NCBI RefSeq assembly: GCF_036203305.1
Contig: NZ_CP108131.1
Coordinates: forward strand, 8,370,001 to 8,434,000
Direction of reading: 5' to 3'
From: Streptomyces sp. NBC_00190
GTDB taxonomy: Bacteria > Actinomycetota > Actinomycetes > Streptomycetales > Streptomycetaceae
Length of the DNA: 64,000 bases
Position numbers and translations under genes: made by a program. Shown here piece after piece: positions 1-8,134 of this stretch. The notes under the pieces are model-generated. The model worked only from the letters and a program-made list of their open reading frames with translations. It was not told where the DNA came from and made no database searches. Numbering within the stretch: position 1 is the stretch's first letter; each line of letters begins with the position of its first letter.

Positions 1-171
1 GCGCTGGAGGCGCAGTTGGCCGCGATCACTGCGGACGACATCCGGGGCGGCGTGCCTCTGACAAACAGCGGCTTTCGCCTGCACACTCATCAGCCACCCT
101 GGTTTCTTACCGCACACCCTGCCCAGGCGGTCGCCGTACCCCCGGTCCGATTGCCGGGTTGGGGGCATTGA
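1..171 (+). CDS. C-terminal end of an unrecognised gene (partial)
   Basis: An open frame enters from the left edge and stops at a TGA at 169-171. The first 20 codons have GC-rich third positions and read ALEAQLAAITADDIRG, which looks like a real helical protein end. The later codons look less coding-like. I cannot name a family. The frame may end in sequence altered by mobile-element activity, since an IS701-type element begins 160 bp downstream. Bases 172-329 hold nothing I can identify. Confidence 0.3.
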   Translation, partial: ALEAQLAAITADDIRGGVPLTNSGFRLHTHQPPWFLTAHPAQAVAVPPVRLPGWGH

Positions 172-333
172 CAGTGGAGCCTGGGGCAGTCGCCAGTGAA
201 GCCCCAGACCTCACGAAACGCGACGCGAACCGGGCATGCAACCCGCCAGTACCCCGTCCCACTCCTGAACCAGACCCACCCCGAGCTCAGCCACACAGAA
301 CTCAACCACACGCAAATGTGATTGCAGTATTAG

Positions 334-453
334 TACTCCAGCAGTACTTTGTGGCTTGACCTGGGGAAACGTCGAGCGGTGGGAGTGTAGCGGGCAGGTT
401 GTCGTCACGGACGGCTTCTGCCGGCCTGCCCCTCGAAGGAGTGCCCACGACGG
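334..453. repeat. Left 120-bp terminal inverted repeat of the IS701-type element
   Basis: It begins TACTCCAGCAGTACTTTGTG and is the reverse complement of 1781-1900 except for one base near position 423. It lies beyond the 3' end of the transposase gene. Confidence 0.85.
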
Positions 454-508
454 TGGTAGTGGCAGCGGCGGGCCACCGCTTGGCGTCGCCGACGCCAGTG
501 CGACCAGT

Positions 509-1747
509 TCAACGCGTGGGTGTAGGCGCGGGGATCTCGGGGTGGACGAGCTGCCAGGAGTCGCCGCACTTCTGCCACAGTGAGCTCGATGACCACGGCA
601 TCCTCACCGGCGGATCCCCCTTTTGGGCTGCTTGCGTGCTCATCACGGCGAGGAAGGTATGGGCGAGCATGGCCAGGGTGATGTGTCGGTACCAGCCGAC
701 GTAGCGGCGGACCTCGTACTCGTCCAGGCCGCACTCGTTCTTCGCGGCCTGGAAACACTCCTCGATCGCCCACCGGGCGCCCGCGACGCGCACCAGTTCG
801 TCCACGGCGACATCCAGCGGCGTGTAGGCGAGGTAGTAGGCGATCTCGTCCGGCCGGCTCAGGCTGCGTCGTGCCAGTGCCCACCGTCGGCGGATCAGCA
901 CGCCGTCACGGTGGTCGTACTCGGCCACCGGGCGCAACTGCACGGCCGCCCAGTCGTACTCGCGCTGTCCCTTCGCGCCCGCGCCGCAGGAACGGCGTTC
1001 CCATGCCTGGTCGGGGGCCTTGTCGAAGGCCTTGTCGATGCGTGGGCCGGCCAGGGAGAACTGAGACTTTGGGACGGCCAGGACATAGCCGACACCTGAC
1101 GTTTCCAGCATCCGGCGAAAGCGGTTGTCCTGTCCGTAAGCGGCGTCCGCCGTGACCCAGGCGATTGGCAGTGGCGAGGCCAGGGCCCTGCGGACGATCG
1201 TCGCCGCGAGGGTGTTCTTGGTGGCGAACTCCCGCTGATCGGGGACCTTGGCGGCGCGGCAGCGGTCGCGGTCGTCGGTCCAGGACCTGGGCAAGTAGAG
1301 CTCGCGGTCTACGAGAGCACGGCCGGCCGTGCTGGTGTAGGCGGCGAAGACGCCGATCTGGCAGTTCTCGGTGCGGCCGGCGGTGCCGGAGTACTGCCTT
1401 TGGACTCCGGCGGAGGTGGTGCCCTTCTTCAGGAAGCCGGTGTCGTCGATGATCAGCACCCCGTTGGGGCGGCCGAGGTGTTCGGCGACGTAGGCCTGAA
1501 GGTCGTCGCGGATGCCGTCGGGGTCCCAGCGGGCTCGGGAGAGCAGGTGCTGCAGTGCGTCGGGGGTGGCGTGGCCGGCGTGTTCGGCAAGTTGCCAGCT
1601 GTTCTTGCGGGCCACCGGGCCCAGTAGTGCGCGCACGTAGTCCCGCATGCGGCGGCGTGGTTCGACACGGCCGAAGTGGTGCCCGATGGTGGTGAAGAGG
1701 TGGTCCAGGTCGCGGTCCCAGGTCTCGCCTGCCTGTTCGGTGATCAC
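509..1747 (-). CDS. IS701-family DDE transposase
   Basis: This 412-residue protein is the only gene of the surrounding IS element. It should cut and join the element ends with a DDE catalytic core. The first Asp pair lies in LIIDDTGFLKKG (about residue 98), the second in WVTADAAYGQDN (about 195), and the acidic residue in WAIEECFQAAKNE (about 325), which is the IS701/IS4-like arrangement. The length is normal for the family. The GTG at 1747 is the most upstream plausible start. The gene is uninterrupted and its core motifs are present, so the element may still be active. Confidence 0.85.
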   Translation of the reverse strand: MITEQAGETWDRDLDHLFTTIGHHFGRVEPRRRMRDYVRALLGPVARKNSWQLAEHAGHATPDALQHLLSRARWDPDGIRDDLQAYVAEHLGRPNGVLIIDDTGFLKKGTTSAGVQRQYSGTAGRTENCQIGVFAAYTSTAGRALVDRELYLPRSWTDDRDRCRAAKVPDQREFATKNTLAATIVRRALASPLPIAWVTADAAYGQDNRFRRMLETSGVGYVLAVPKSQFSLAGPRIDKAFDKAPDQAWERRSCGAGAKGQREYDWAAVQLRPVAEYDHRDGVLIRRRWALARRSLSRPDEIAYYLAYTPLDVAVDELVRVAGARWAIEECFQAAKNECGLDEYEVRRYVGWYRHITLAMLAHTFLAVMSTQAAQKGDPPVRMPWSSSSLWQKCGDSWQLVHPEIPAPTPTR

Positions 1748-1780
1748 AACATGAGGCTTCCCCGGCCCGGGACGACCTTG

Positions 1781-1900
1781 CCGTCGTGGGCACTCCTTCG
1801 AGGGGCAGGCGGGCAGAAGCCGTCCGTGACGACAACCTGCCCGCTACACTCCCACCGCTCGACGTTTCCCCAGGTCAAGCCACAAAGTACTGCTGGAGTA
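1781..1900. repeat. Right 120-bp terminal inverted repeat of the IS701-type element
   Basis: It is the partner of 334-453 with a single mismatch. It covers the region just upstream of the transposase start, so it probably contains the transposase promoter. The repeat means the same promoter-bearing sequence also points inward from the other end. Confidence 0.85.
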
Positions 1901-2085
1901 CTAGTAGCCGCTCACTTCCTCGGCAGACCTGGATCCCGGCCTACATCAAGGGTCCCGACGGGGCGCCCTGCTCGCGACGGAACGGGTCAACGTATGGCGG
2001 CGCTAGGAGTTGTCCGGCACGAGGAGCGGCGGTCTACCGCCGGAACACCGCCCGTATTGCGAGGGCCCTTACACGGCCGTCGCTC

Positions 2086-2424
2086 TCAGATGTGGCGCAG
2101 TGCCCAGCATGCCCAGACGATGGTGGCCACCGCCGTCACGACGGCCACCGTGCCGAGGGCGATCCCGGCCCGCGCCCGGATGCGACTGGCTCCCTCGTCG
2201 CCGCGCACACGTCGCAGGGCGATGCCTCCTGAGACGACCGCCCAGATCCCCAAGGGCAGGATGAAGTAGACAGGGAGGTAGCGGAGCAGGTTCGGAACGA
2301 ATTCCGGAAGCAGGGGGCAGCCGACGGCCGCGACAGCAGCGGTGCCCAGTATGAGGGACCAGGTTCCCGTCAGCTGCGAGAGAGCCTCTTCTTCGAACGA
2401 ATCGATCTGCTGTACGGAAGTCAT
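2086..2424 (-). CDS. Small integral membrane protein, function unknown
   Basis: The 112-residue protein has a charged N-terminus followed by three predicted membrane segments: about residues 22-40 (SLILGTAAVAAVGC), 48-68 (YLPVYFILPLGIWAVV) and 88-108 (ALGTVAVVTAVATIVW). A short basic loop with IALRRVRGDEG follows the second helix. This resembles DUF4190-type actinobacterial membrane proteins, which often sit beside surface or secretion genes, but no function can be assigned. The ATG start is plausible. No operon partner is visible. Confidence 0.7.
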   Translation of the reverse strand: MTSVQQIDSFEEEALSQLTGTWSLILGTAAVAAVGCPLLPEFVPNLLRYLPVYFILPLGIWAVVSGGIALRRVRGDEGASRIRARAGIALGTVAVVTAVATIVWACWALRHI

Positions 2425-2486
2425 GATCCGAAGACTAGGCGGCGGACCATAAGTTCCGCCTGGGTGCGGCTACCTAGACGAGCATG

Positions 2487-2703
2487 AGTAGGCCGGGCGG
2501 CCAGGGTCGGCCCTGGCCACGTCGCCAGTCGCGGGCTCGCAAACGCTCCGCTACCACCAGGCCGCCAGTGCGAGCCGTGCGAGGACAAGACGGTCGCGGC
2601 AGCGGACCAGGCCGAGCGCGACCGTCTGGAGGCGGAGGCCGCCGCGACGGCCGAGAAGGCCCGCGGCTGGCGCTCCCGCTTCCGCCCTGGGCATGCCCCC
2701 TGA
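2487..2703 (+). pseudogene. 5'-truncated remnant of an unrecognised gene
   Basis: The frame has strong GC3 coding character and ends at TGA 2701-2703. It contains a CxxC motif (QCEPCEDK) followed by a charged helical tail (AERDRLEAEAAATAEKARGW). There is no start codon in frame, and an in-frame stop lies just upstream (2484-2486). It is therefore a 3' gene fragment rather than an intact gene. The family is not recognised. Confidence 0.35.
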
Positions 2704-3199
2704 CCCCTGGGCAAACCTCCCGCCGACAGCGTGGACACGTCTCAGGTGCCCCTGGGCAAGCTTCCGCTGGCGGCGTGTGGAGACCACACGCTGCCGGGAC
2801 CACGACGACCGTCATTTCGTCCCGTGTGCCGCGAGCAGGCCGCCGCACGCAATGGGCGCCCACGCAGAACGCTCGGCTGGGAATCCCCAGCCGAGCGCCT
2901 GCACAAACCGCTCGCGGTTTGATGTTTTACGGCTGTGTGTTGCAGCGACCGCTGGAAACAGCCGTGGACGCTGGCCCCCTTCGGGGGCCCGCGGTGCTCC
3001 CACGCGGGGCTGCGGTGAAGATCCTGATCAGCCGGCTGCCAGCGTTTACGGGACGGGCACCGAGCGCCGGGGTACGGGCTCCGGGCCGCTGGTCCACGAG
3101 AAGAGCCGAGAACCCGGTTCATCCGTGGCACCGGAGATCCTCAGGGGTCTCCATGGGGTGCTGCGCACTCTCGCGATAAGACGCTGGTTCCGGAGCTAG
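2704..3199. other. Intergenic stretch with no supported gene
   Basis: About 500 bases between the remnant above and the small secreted protein. Open frames exist on both strands but none shows consistent codon bias, a ribosome site or a recognisable motif. Confidence 0.5.
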
Positions 3200-3218
3200 C
3201 CTGAGCAGGAGGCTCAGG
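3200..3218 (-). terminator. Short hairpin over the stop of the small secreted protein gene
   Basis: A perfect 7-bp stem (CCTGAGC/GCTCAGG) with a 5-base loop overlaps the stop codon at 3214-3216. It could act as a weak transcription stop. There is no T-run. Confidence 0.4.
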
Positions 3219-3465
3219 GCACCAAGATGTACAGGGCGTAGCTGTTGGTCCCGCGGAATTCGCAGTAGGCGGAGCCAGCGTAGGAATCCTTCCGTGCCTC
3301 GCATCCCGCCTTGGTGAACGTGCCCATGTACTTCACGTACGACGGGGCCACGGTCGGTGCCTTGTCGGCTTGAGAGAGCGAGGGTGTTGCCTGTGCGGCG
3401 GCGGTACCGCCCATCAGCACGGTGGCTCCCAGAGCAACGCTGGTGAGCAGCATACGTGCGCGCAT
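3214..3465 (-). CDS. Small secreted protein, function unknown
   Basis: This 83-residue protein has a classical Sec signal peptide: basic MRAR, a hydrophobic core over residues 5-22, and likely cleavage after AQA or ATP near residue 26. The mature part of about 56 residues contains two cysteines that could form one disulfide (GCEARK and YCEFRG) and ends LYILVP. An AAGGAG ribosome site lies a few bases before the ATG, which fixes the start. Such small exported proteins are common in Streptomyces. No family was recognised. Confidence 0.7.
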   Translation of the reverse strand: MRARMLLTSVALGATVLMGGTAAAQATPSLSQADKAPTVAPSYVKYMGTFTKAGCEARKDSYAGSAYCEFRGTNSYALYILVP

Positions 3466-3574
3466 GTTCGTCTCCTTCTTGTACGGATGTGTGAAGCAAG
3501 GAGCCCCAAGGCGGCCCGCGGTGCTCCACGGGGCGGGGCCCTTGGCCTTGCATCACCCATTTCATCGGCCTGCG

Positions 3575-3611
3575 CATTGTTCGGCAGGGGTGTTCTGACG
3601 GCCGAACAATG
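3575..3611. promoter_or_regulatory. 11-bp perfect inverted repeat upstream of the nSTAND gene
   Basis: CATTGTTCGGC (3575-3585) and its exact reverse complement (3601-3611) are separated by 15 bases. The repeat lies about 80 bases before the start of the HTH-nSTAND-WD40 gene and between divergent genes. It has the size and spacing of an operator for a dimeric repressor. The XRE-like N-terminus of the downstream protein is one candidate binder. This is inference from position only. Confidence 0.4.
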
Positions 3612-3688
3612 GCCGGACGCGACCTTCTTGCCGGCATGGAGGGCACATAGGTTGGCCGGCGGTCCAGGGCGTACATGGGGGTGGGAGT

Positions 3689-6600
3689 GTGGCGGGGCGT
3701 CGTGAGGTGCCGTTAGACCCTGGTTCGGGTCCGGTTCAGCGGTTCGCGTTCGAGCTGCGCGAACTGCGTTCGAAGGCAGGTGGAATCACCTACCGGACAC
3801 TGGCGCAGCGGGCCGGGTATTCGGTCACGACGCTCTCCCAGGCGGCAGCGGGTGAACAGTTGCCGACACTGCCGGTGGTGCTGGCATACGTGGCGGCTTG
3901 CGGGGGCGACGACAGGGAATGGGAGGAGCGGTGGAAGCGGACGGTGGAGGCGCTTGCTGTCCCGGGCCCGGACGATGGGGGTTCCGATGGGGAGTCTCCG
4001 TACAAGGGGCTGGCGCGGTTCGAGGCGGGCGACCGCAGCCTGTTCTTCGGCCGTGACCGGCTCACCGCTGATCTGCTGGATCTGCTGCGACGGCAGCGGT
4101 TCGCGGCGCTGTTCGGCCCGTCCGGCAGTGGCAAGTCCTCACTGCTGCGCGCCGGCCTCATCCCTGCCCTCCAGCAGGTCCAGGAGGTGGACCTGCGCCC
4201 CACCGCTCTGCGGATTCTCACTCCGGGCCAGCGCCCGGCACGCACTCACGGCCATGTGTTCAACCCTCCGGAAGCCGGGCTGGCATCCGAAAGCGGAGAC
4301 ACGTTCGTGATCGTCGATCAGTTCGAGGAGGTATTCACCGTCTGCCAAGATCCCGCAGAGCGGGCGCGTTTCATCGAGATGCTCCTTGCCGCCCGTCGGC
4401 CTGAGCGCCGGTTGAAGGTACTAATCGCTGTGCGCGCCGATTTCTACGGCCGTTGCGCCGAGCACCGCGGCCTGGCGGACGCGCTTCGCGATGCCAACCT
4501 GCTGGCCCCACCGATGACGCCGGCAGAGCTGCGCGAGGCCGTTGTCAGGCCGGCCGCGGCCGTCGGACTGACCGTGGAGCGCGCGCTCAGCTCCCGACTC
4601 GTCCAGGAGGTCGTGGACGCCCCGGGCGGGCTGCCCCTCTTATCGCACGTATTGCTCGAGACCTGGCGCCGCCGACGGGGAAAGACGCTGACCGTGGACG
4701 GTTACGAGACGGCCGGGGGTCTTGAGGGCGCAGTCGCCAAGACCGCTGAAGACCTCTATGGCCGGTTTACCGAAGCGCAGGCGGCCGCGGCCCGGGCCCT
4801 GCTGTTGCGGCTGGTCGCCCCCGGCGATGGCACTCCAGATACCCGCAGGCCCGCCGAACGCGAGGAACTACAGGCCGCCGGCCGGCAGGAGACAACGGAA
4901 GTTCTGGAAGCCCTGGCCGCAGCGAGGCTGCTCACTCTCGACCAAGGCACGGTTGATCTCGCCCATGAGGCCTTGCTGAGCGCGTGGCCGCGGCTGCGGG
5001 GCTGGATCGATCAAGACCGAGACCGCGTTCGTGTCCAGCGGAAACTGACAGAGGACGCGCACGCCTGGGCGGAACTGGGCCGCGACCCCGGCGCCCTCTA
5101 CCGCGGCATTCGGCTGGCCACCGCCCAGGAACACTTCAGCGGCGCGATCCGGGAGGACCTGACCGGACAGGAACACGCCTACCTCATGGCCAGCCTCGCA
5201 GCGCGAGAGCAGGAGGAGAAGGCTGCGGCCCGCACCACCCGGCGCCTGCGCGGGCTGATTGCCGCACTGTCCCTCCTCCTGGTCCTGGCCGTCGTTGCCG
5301 GCTCGATCGCTTGGCGGCAAACCCTGGCCAGTGACGAGCAGCGGCAGGTCGCGCTCTCCCGGCAGCTCGCCGCCCAGGCCGCCTCCCTTCTTGGGACGGA
5401 CTCCGATCTGGCGTCCCTGCTGGCCATCCGGGCCTATCAGGCCCACCCGACATCCCAGGCGCTGGAAAGCCTCTCTGCCGCTGCCGATGTGCCCCTTCGG
5501 CACCGTATGGACCACGGAGGGCGTGTGGCTGCAGTGGCGTTCAGTTCGGACGGGCGAACGCTTGTCAGCGGCGGCGAGGACGGTACGGCACGGCTCTGGG
5601 ATGCGGACACGGGCCGCACCCGCGTGAGCCCGCCCGGGCAGTCCACGCCTGGGACGACGATGGCGCTCGCCCCTGATGGGCGCACCCTCGCCGTCAACGG
5701 CGACGACAGCCTGGTGCGGTTTGTGGACACGGCCACCGGCGACATCCGTGCGCGGCTGGTCCAGCAGACCGGTTTCGTGACCGTCTTGGTGTTCAGCCCA
5801 GGCATGGTGGCAACCAGTGGCTCCACACGCGAGGTCGAATTGTGGGACGCGACCACCGGTAGCCGCCTGATGAGCCTGCCCAGACAAGCCGGCCACGTCA
5901 GATCACTGGCGTTCAGCCCGGACGGCCGCACCCTGGCCATCAGCAGCTCCGACCGCGGGGTGGAGCTGTGGGACACGAGCACCGGCCGTTTCGAACAGAG
6001 TCTGCCCAGCCACACCAACCTGGTCGGCACGATGGCGTTCAGCCCGGACGGCCGCACCCTGGCCATCAGCAGCTCCGACCGCGGGGTGGAGCTGTGGGAT
6101 ACAAGCACCGGCCGTCTCCGCACGGGGCTGACCGGCTACACCGCCCCTGCCGGCTCGATGGTGTTCAGTCCGGATGGCCGCACCCTGGCCATCGGAAGCC
6201 AGGACCGCACCGTCCGGTTGTGGGAGGCCGACACCGGTCGACTCCGCCGGACCTTGTCCGGACACGCAGGACAGGTCATCTTCTTGGCTTTCAGTCCGGA
6301 TGGCCGCACCCTTGCCACCGGTAGCGATGATCACACCGTCCGGCTCTGGGGTGCCGCCGCCGACGAGTCCCGGACCCTCCTCACGGGAAGTCTCACGGAG
6401 ACGGCTTCGATGTTGTTCAGTCCGGACGGCCGCACCCTGGCAACCGGCCGCCTCGGTGATGACGCAGTGCAGTTGTGGGACGTGCCCACCTCCCGCTTCC
6501 GTACCGGCTTGGCTGGACGCGCCAACAACATCCCGTCGTTGGCCTTCAGCCCGGACGGGCACACTCTGGCCGCGAGCGACGACGACGCTGGGGTAAAGCT

Positions 6601-7390
6601 ATGGGACGCGTCCACCGGCCGCCTCCGCACAAGTCTGGCCGGGTACAACGGCGGGGCGGCCGCCTTGGCTTTCAGTCCGGACGGCAGAACTCTGGCCACT
6701 GGCAGCGCCGCCCGCGGAGTGGAGTTGTGGGACGCGTCCACCGGCGACGGGCGCAGAAACCTGCCCGGATTCAACGGCAAGGTGCGCGCTCTGGTCTTCA
6801 GCCCGGACGGGCGCATTCTGGCAACCGGTGGTGAGGATCGGACGGTTCACCTGTGGGACCCGTTGACGGGTCGTAGTCGCGGGAGCTTGTCCGGGCACAG
6901 CGGCGCTGTCGTGTCGGCGGTGTTCAGCCCGGACGGGCGCATTCTGGCAACCGGTGGTGAGGATCGGACGGTTCACCTGTGGGACCCGTTGACGGGTCGT
7001 AGTCGCGGGAGCTTGTCCGGGCACAGCGGCGCTGTCGTGTCGGCGGTGTTCAGCCCGGACGGGCGCATCCTGGCAACCGGCGCTGAGGACGGCACAGTAC
7101 GGCTGTGGGACACAGACACCACATGGGACCCAGCCGTTGGCGCGATGCTTGCCAGGCTCGCCGGACACACTGACGCCGTGCTCTCCGTAGCCTTCAGTCC
7201 TGACGGCCGCACTGTGGTCACCGCCAGCAGAGACCACAGCGTACGCCTATGGAACCTGGCCTTGCCGACGCCCACCGCAGCTATCAGCAAGATCTGTCGT
7301 GCCATAGGCCGCGACTTGACCGCGCAGGAACGCTCGGTCTACTTGCCGGGCCCGGGAACACCACCGCATGCCACGTGCGACGGACCCTGA
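3689..7390 (+). CDS. HTH-nSTAND1 NTPase-WD40 repeat protein
   Basis: This 1233-residue STAND-type signalling ATPase is built like an innate-immunity or stress sensor. An XRE-like helix-turn-helix spans about residues 15-75 (TYRTLAQRAGYSVTTLSQAA). The nSTAND1 NTPase follows, with P-loop GPSGSGKSS near 140 and Walker B FVIVDQFEE near 206. A single membrane segment lies near 520-540 (LIAALSLLLVLAVVAGSIAW). About a dozen WD40 blades fill residues 610-1190, each carrying FSPDGRTLA and a WD dipeptide. The start is GTG, preceded by GGTGGGAG. Two neighbouring blades are identical at DNA level. In known STAND proteins the repeats sense a ligand and the NTPase oligomerises. The output here could be transcriptional through the HTH domain. 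The actual role is unknown. Confidence 0.85.
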   Translation: MAGRREVPLDPGSGPVQRFAFELRELRSKAGGITYRTLAQRAGYSVTTLSQAAAGEQLPTLPVVLAYVAACGGDDREWEERWKRTVEALAVPGPDDGGSDGESPYKGLARFEAGDRSLFFGRDRLTADLLDLLRRQRFAALFGPSGSGKSSLLRAGLIPALQQVQEVDLRPTALRILTPGQRPARTHGHVFNPPEAGLASESGDTFVIVDQFEEVFTVCQDPAERARFIEMLLAARRPERRLKVLIAVRADFYGRCAEHRGLADALRDANLLAPPMTPAELREAVVRPAAAVGLTVERALSSRLVQEVVDAPGGLPLLSHVLLETWRRRRGKTLTVDGYETAGGLEGAVAKTAEDLYGRFTEAQAAAARALLLRLVAPGDGTPDTRRPAEREELQAAGRQETTEVLEALAAARLLTLDQGTVDLAHEALLSAWPRLRGWIDQDRDRVRVQRKLTEDAHAWAELGRDPGALYRGIRLATAQEHFSGAIREDLTGQEHAYLMASLAAREQEEKAAARTTRRLRGLIAALSLLLVLAVVAGSIAWRQTLASDEQRQVALSRQLAAQAASLLGTDSDLASLLAIRAYQAHPTSQALESLSAAADVPLRHRMDHGGRVAAVAFSSDGRTLVSGGEDGTARLWDADTGRTRVSPPGQSTPGTTMALAPDGRTLAVNGDDSLVRFVDTATGDIRARLVQQTGFVTVLVFSPGMVATSGSTREVELWDATTGSRLMSLPRQAGHVRSLAFSPDGRTLAISSSDRGVELWDTSTGRFEQSLPSHTNLVGTMAFSPDGRTLAISSSDRGVELWDTSTGRLRTGLTGYTAPAGSMVFSPDGRTLAIGSQDRTVRLWEADTGRLRRTLSGHAGQVIFLAFSPDGRTLATGSDDHTVRLWGAAADESRTLLTGSLTETASMLFSPDGRTLATGRLGDDAVQLWDVPTSRFRTGLAGRANNIPSLAFSPDGHTLAASDDDAGVKLWDASTGRLRTSLAGYNGGAAALAFSPDGRTLATGSAARGVELWDASTGDGRRNLPGFNGKVRALVFSPDGRILATGGEDRTVHLWDPLTGRSRGSLSGHSGAVVSAVFSPDGRILATGGEDRTVHLWDPLTGRSRGSLSGHSGAVVSAVFSPDGRILATGAEDGTVRLWDTDTTWDPAVGAMLARLAGHTDAVLSVAFSPDGRTVVTASRDHSVRLWNLALPTPTAAISKICRAIGRDLTAQERSVYLPGPGTPPHATCDGP
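6797..7048 (+). repeat. Perfect tandem duplication of a 126-bp WD40 blade
   Basis: 6797-6922 and 6923-7048 are identical over all 126 bases, giving two identical 42-residue blades. A diverged third copy begins at 7049. A second near-identical pair of segments, also 126 bp apart, lies at about 5914-5988 and 6040-6114. Confidence 0.9.
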
Positions 7391-7530
7391 TGCCCCAGGG
7401 GTCGGTCACGGCGGCTTACTGGCCACCCGTCGGTCCACGTCACACCGGCCCCCCTGCCACGCTCCGCCGTACGGCATCCTTCACCAGGCCATGCCCCTTG
7501 CAGGGCCAGGCTGGCCCCCCCCGGGACCGG

Positions 7531-8054
7531 GCTGCGGAGTCGGTGCCGGGTCCCGGTGTGCTGTGGGCCCTCTGGCCTTTGAGCAGAAGTTCGACGGGCA
7601 CCGGGCGCTGCTGTTCACCCCCGCCGCCCCGGGCGGCCGGGTGCTGTTGCAGACCCGGCGCGGGTCGCTGATTCAGGACCGGTTCCCCGACCTGGTGGCG
7701 GCCGCCGAGAAGCAGCTGCCGCACGGCCTGGTCCTGGACGGCGAGCTGCTGGTCTGGAATACCGAGACGGGCCGGCTGTCGTTCGAGGCGCTGCAGCGCC
7801 GGGCCGCCGCCCGCCGCCGCACCGCCCCCACCATGGCCGCCCGGTGGCCGGCCTACTACGTCGCGTTCGACGTCCTGCAACAAGACGGGCAGGAACAGCT
7901 GAACCGCCCCTACGCCGAACGCCGCGCCCTGCTGGAGGCCCTGTTCACCGATCACGGCCTGACCGCCCCATGGACGCTCTGCCCCATGACGACAGACCTG
8001 GCCAAGGCCCAGGAGTGGCTGGAGTCCTGGACCGACGTGTCCGGAATCGAAGGC
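7531..8054 (+). pseudogene. Broken LigD-type ATP-dependent DNA ligase
   Basis: This is the adenylation domain of an NHEJ-type ATP-dependent DNA ligase. The nucleotidyl-lysine motif is EQKFDGHR (K lies in motif I), followed by VLDGELLVW and YYVAFDVLQ. The N-terminus is lost: the conserved AAESVPGP lies in a different frame from EQKFDGH, so a frameshift sits near 7555-7575. The 3' end is cut after SGIEG, where the next motif EGLVVK is expected, exactly where a 52-bp repeat begins. A second broken copy lies at 48927-49397. Confidence 0.75.
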
Positions 8055-8106
8055 ATCTTGTGGACAGGGTTCGCGGCTGACCGCTTGACCGGGTTCAGCC
8101 GATTGC
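8055..8106 (+). repeat. 52-bp direct repeat, left copy
   Basis: It starts ATCTTGTGGACAGGGTTCGC and matches 9996-10047 at 51 of 52 positions. The left copy is fused to the cut ligase gene. Together the two copies flank the aminopeptidase gene. Confidence 0.85.
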
Positions 8107-8134
8107 AGCGGGGCCGGGCGGCCGGGCCCTGTCG

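Larger units (their letters stand above)
334..1900. mobile_element. IS701-type insertion sequence, apparently complete
   Basis: The element is bounded by 120-bp terminal inverted repeats (334-453 and 1781-1900) that match at 119 of 120 positions. It holds one transposase gene on the minus strand. The flanking tetranucleotides are TTAG on the left (330-333) and CTAG on the right (1901-1904). Both fit the YTAR-type target recalled for IS701-family elements, although one base differs between them. The arms are far longer than the short repeats usual for this family. Confidence 0.8.

Noticed and set aside
6797..7048. Direct repeats that could suggest a CRISPR array
   Set aside because: They are in-frame WD40 blades with no spacers of uniform unique sequence; no cas genes are present.
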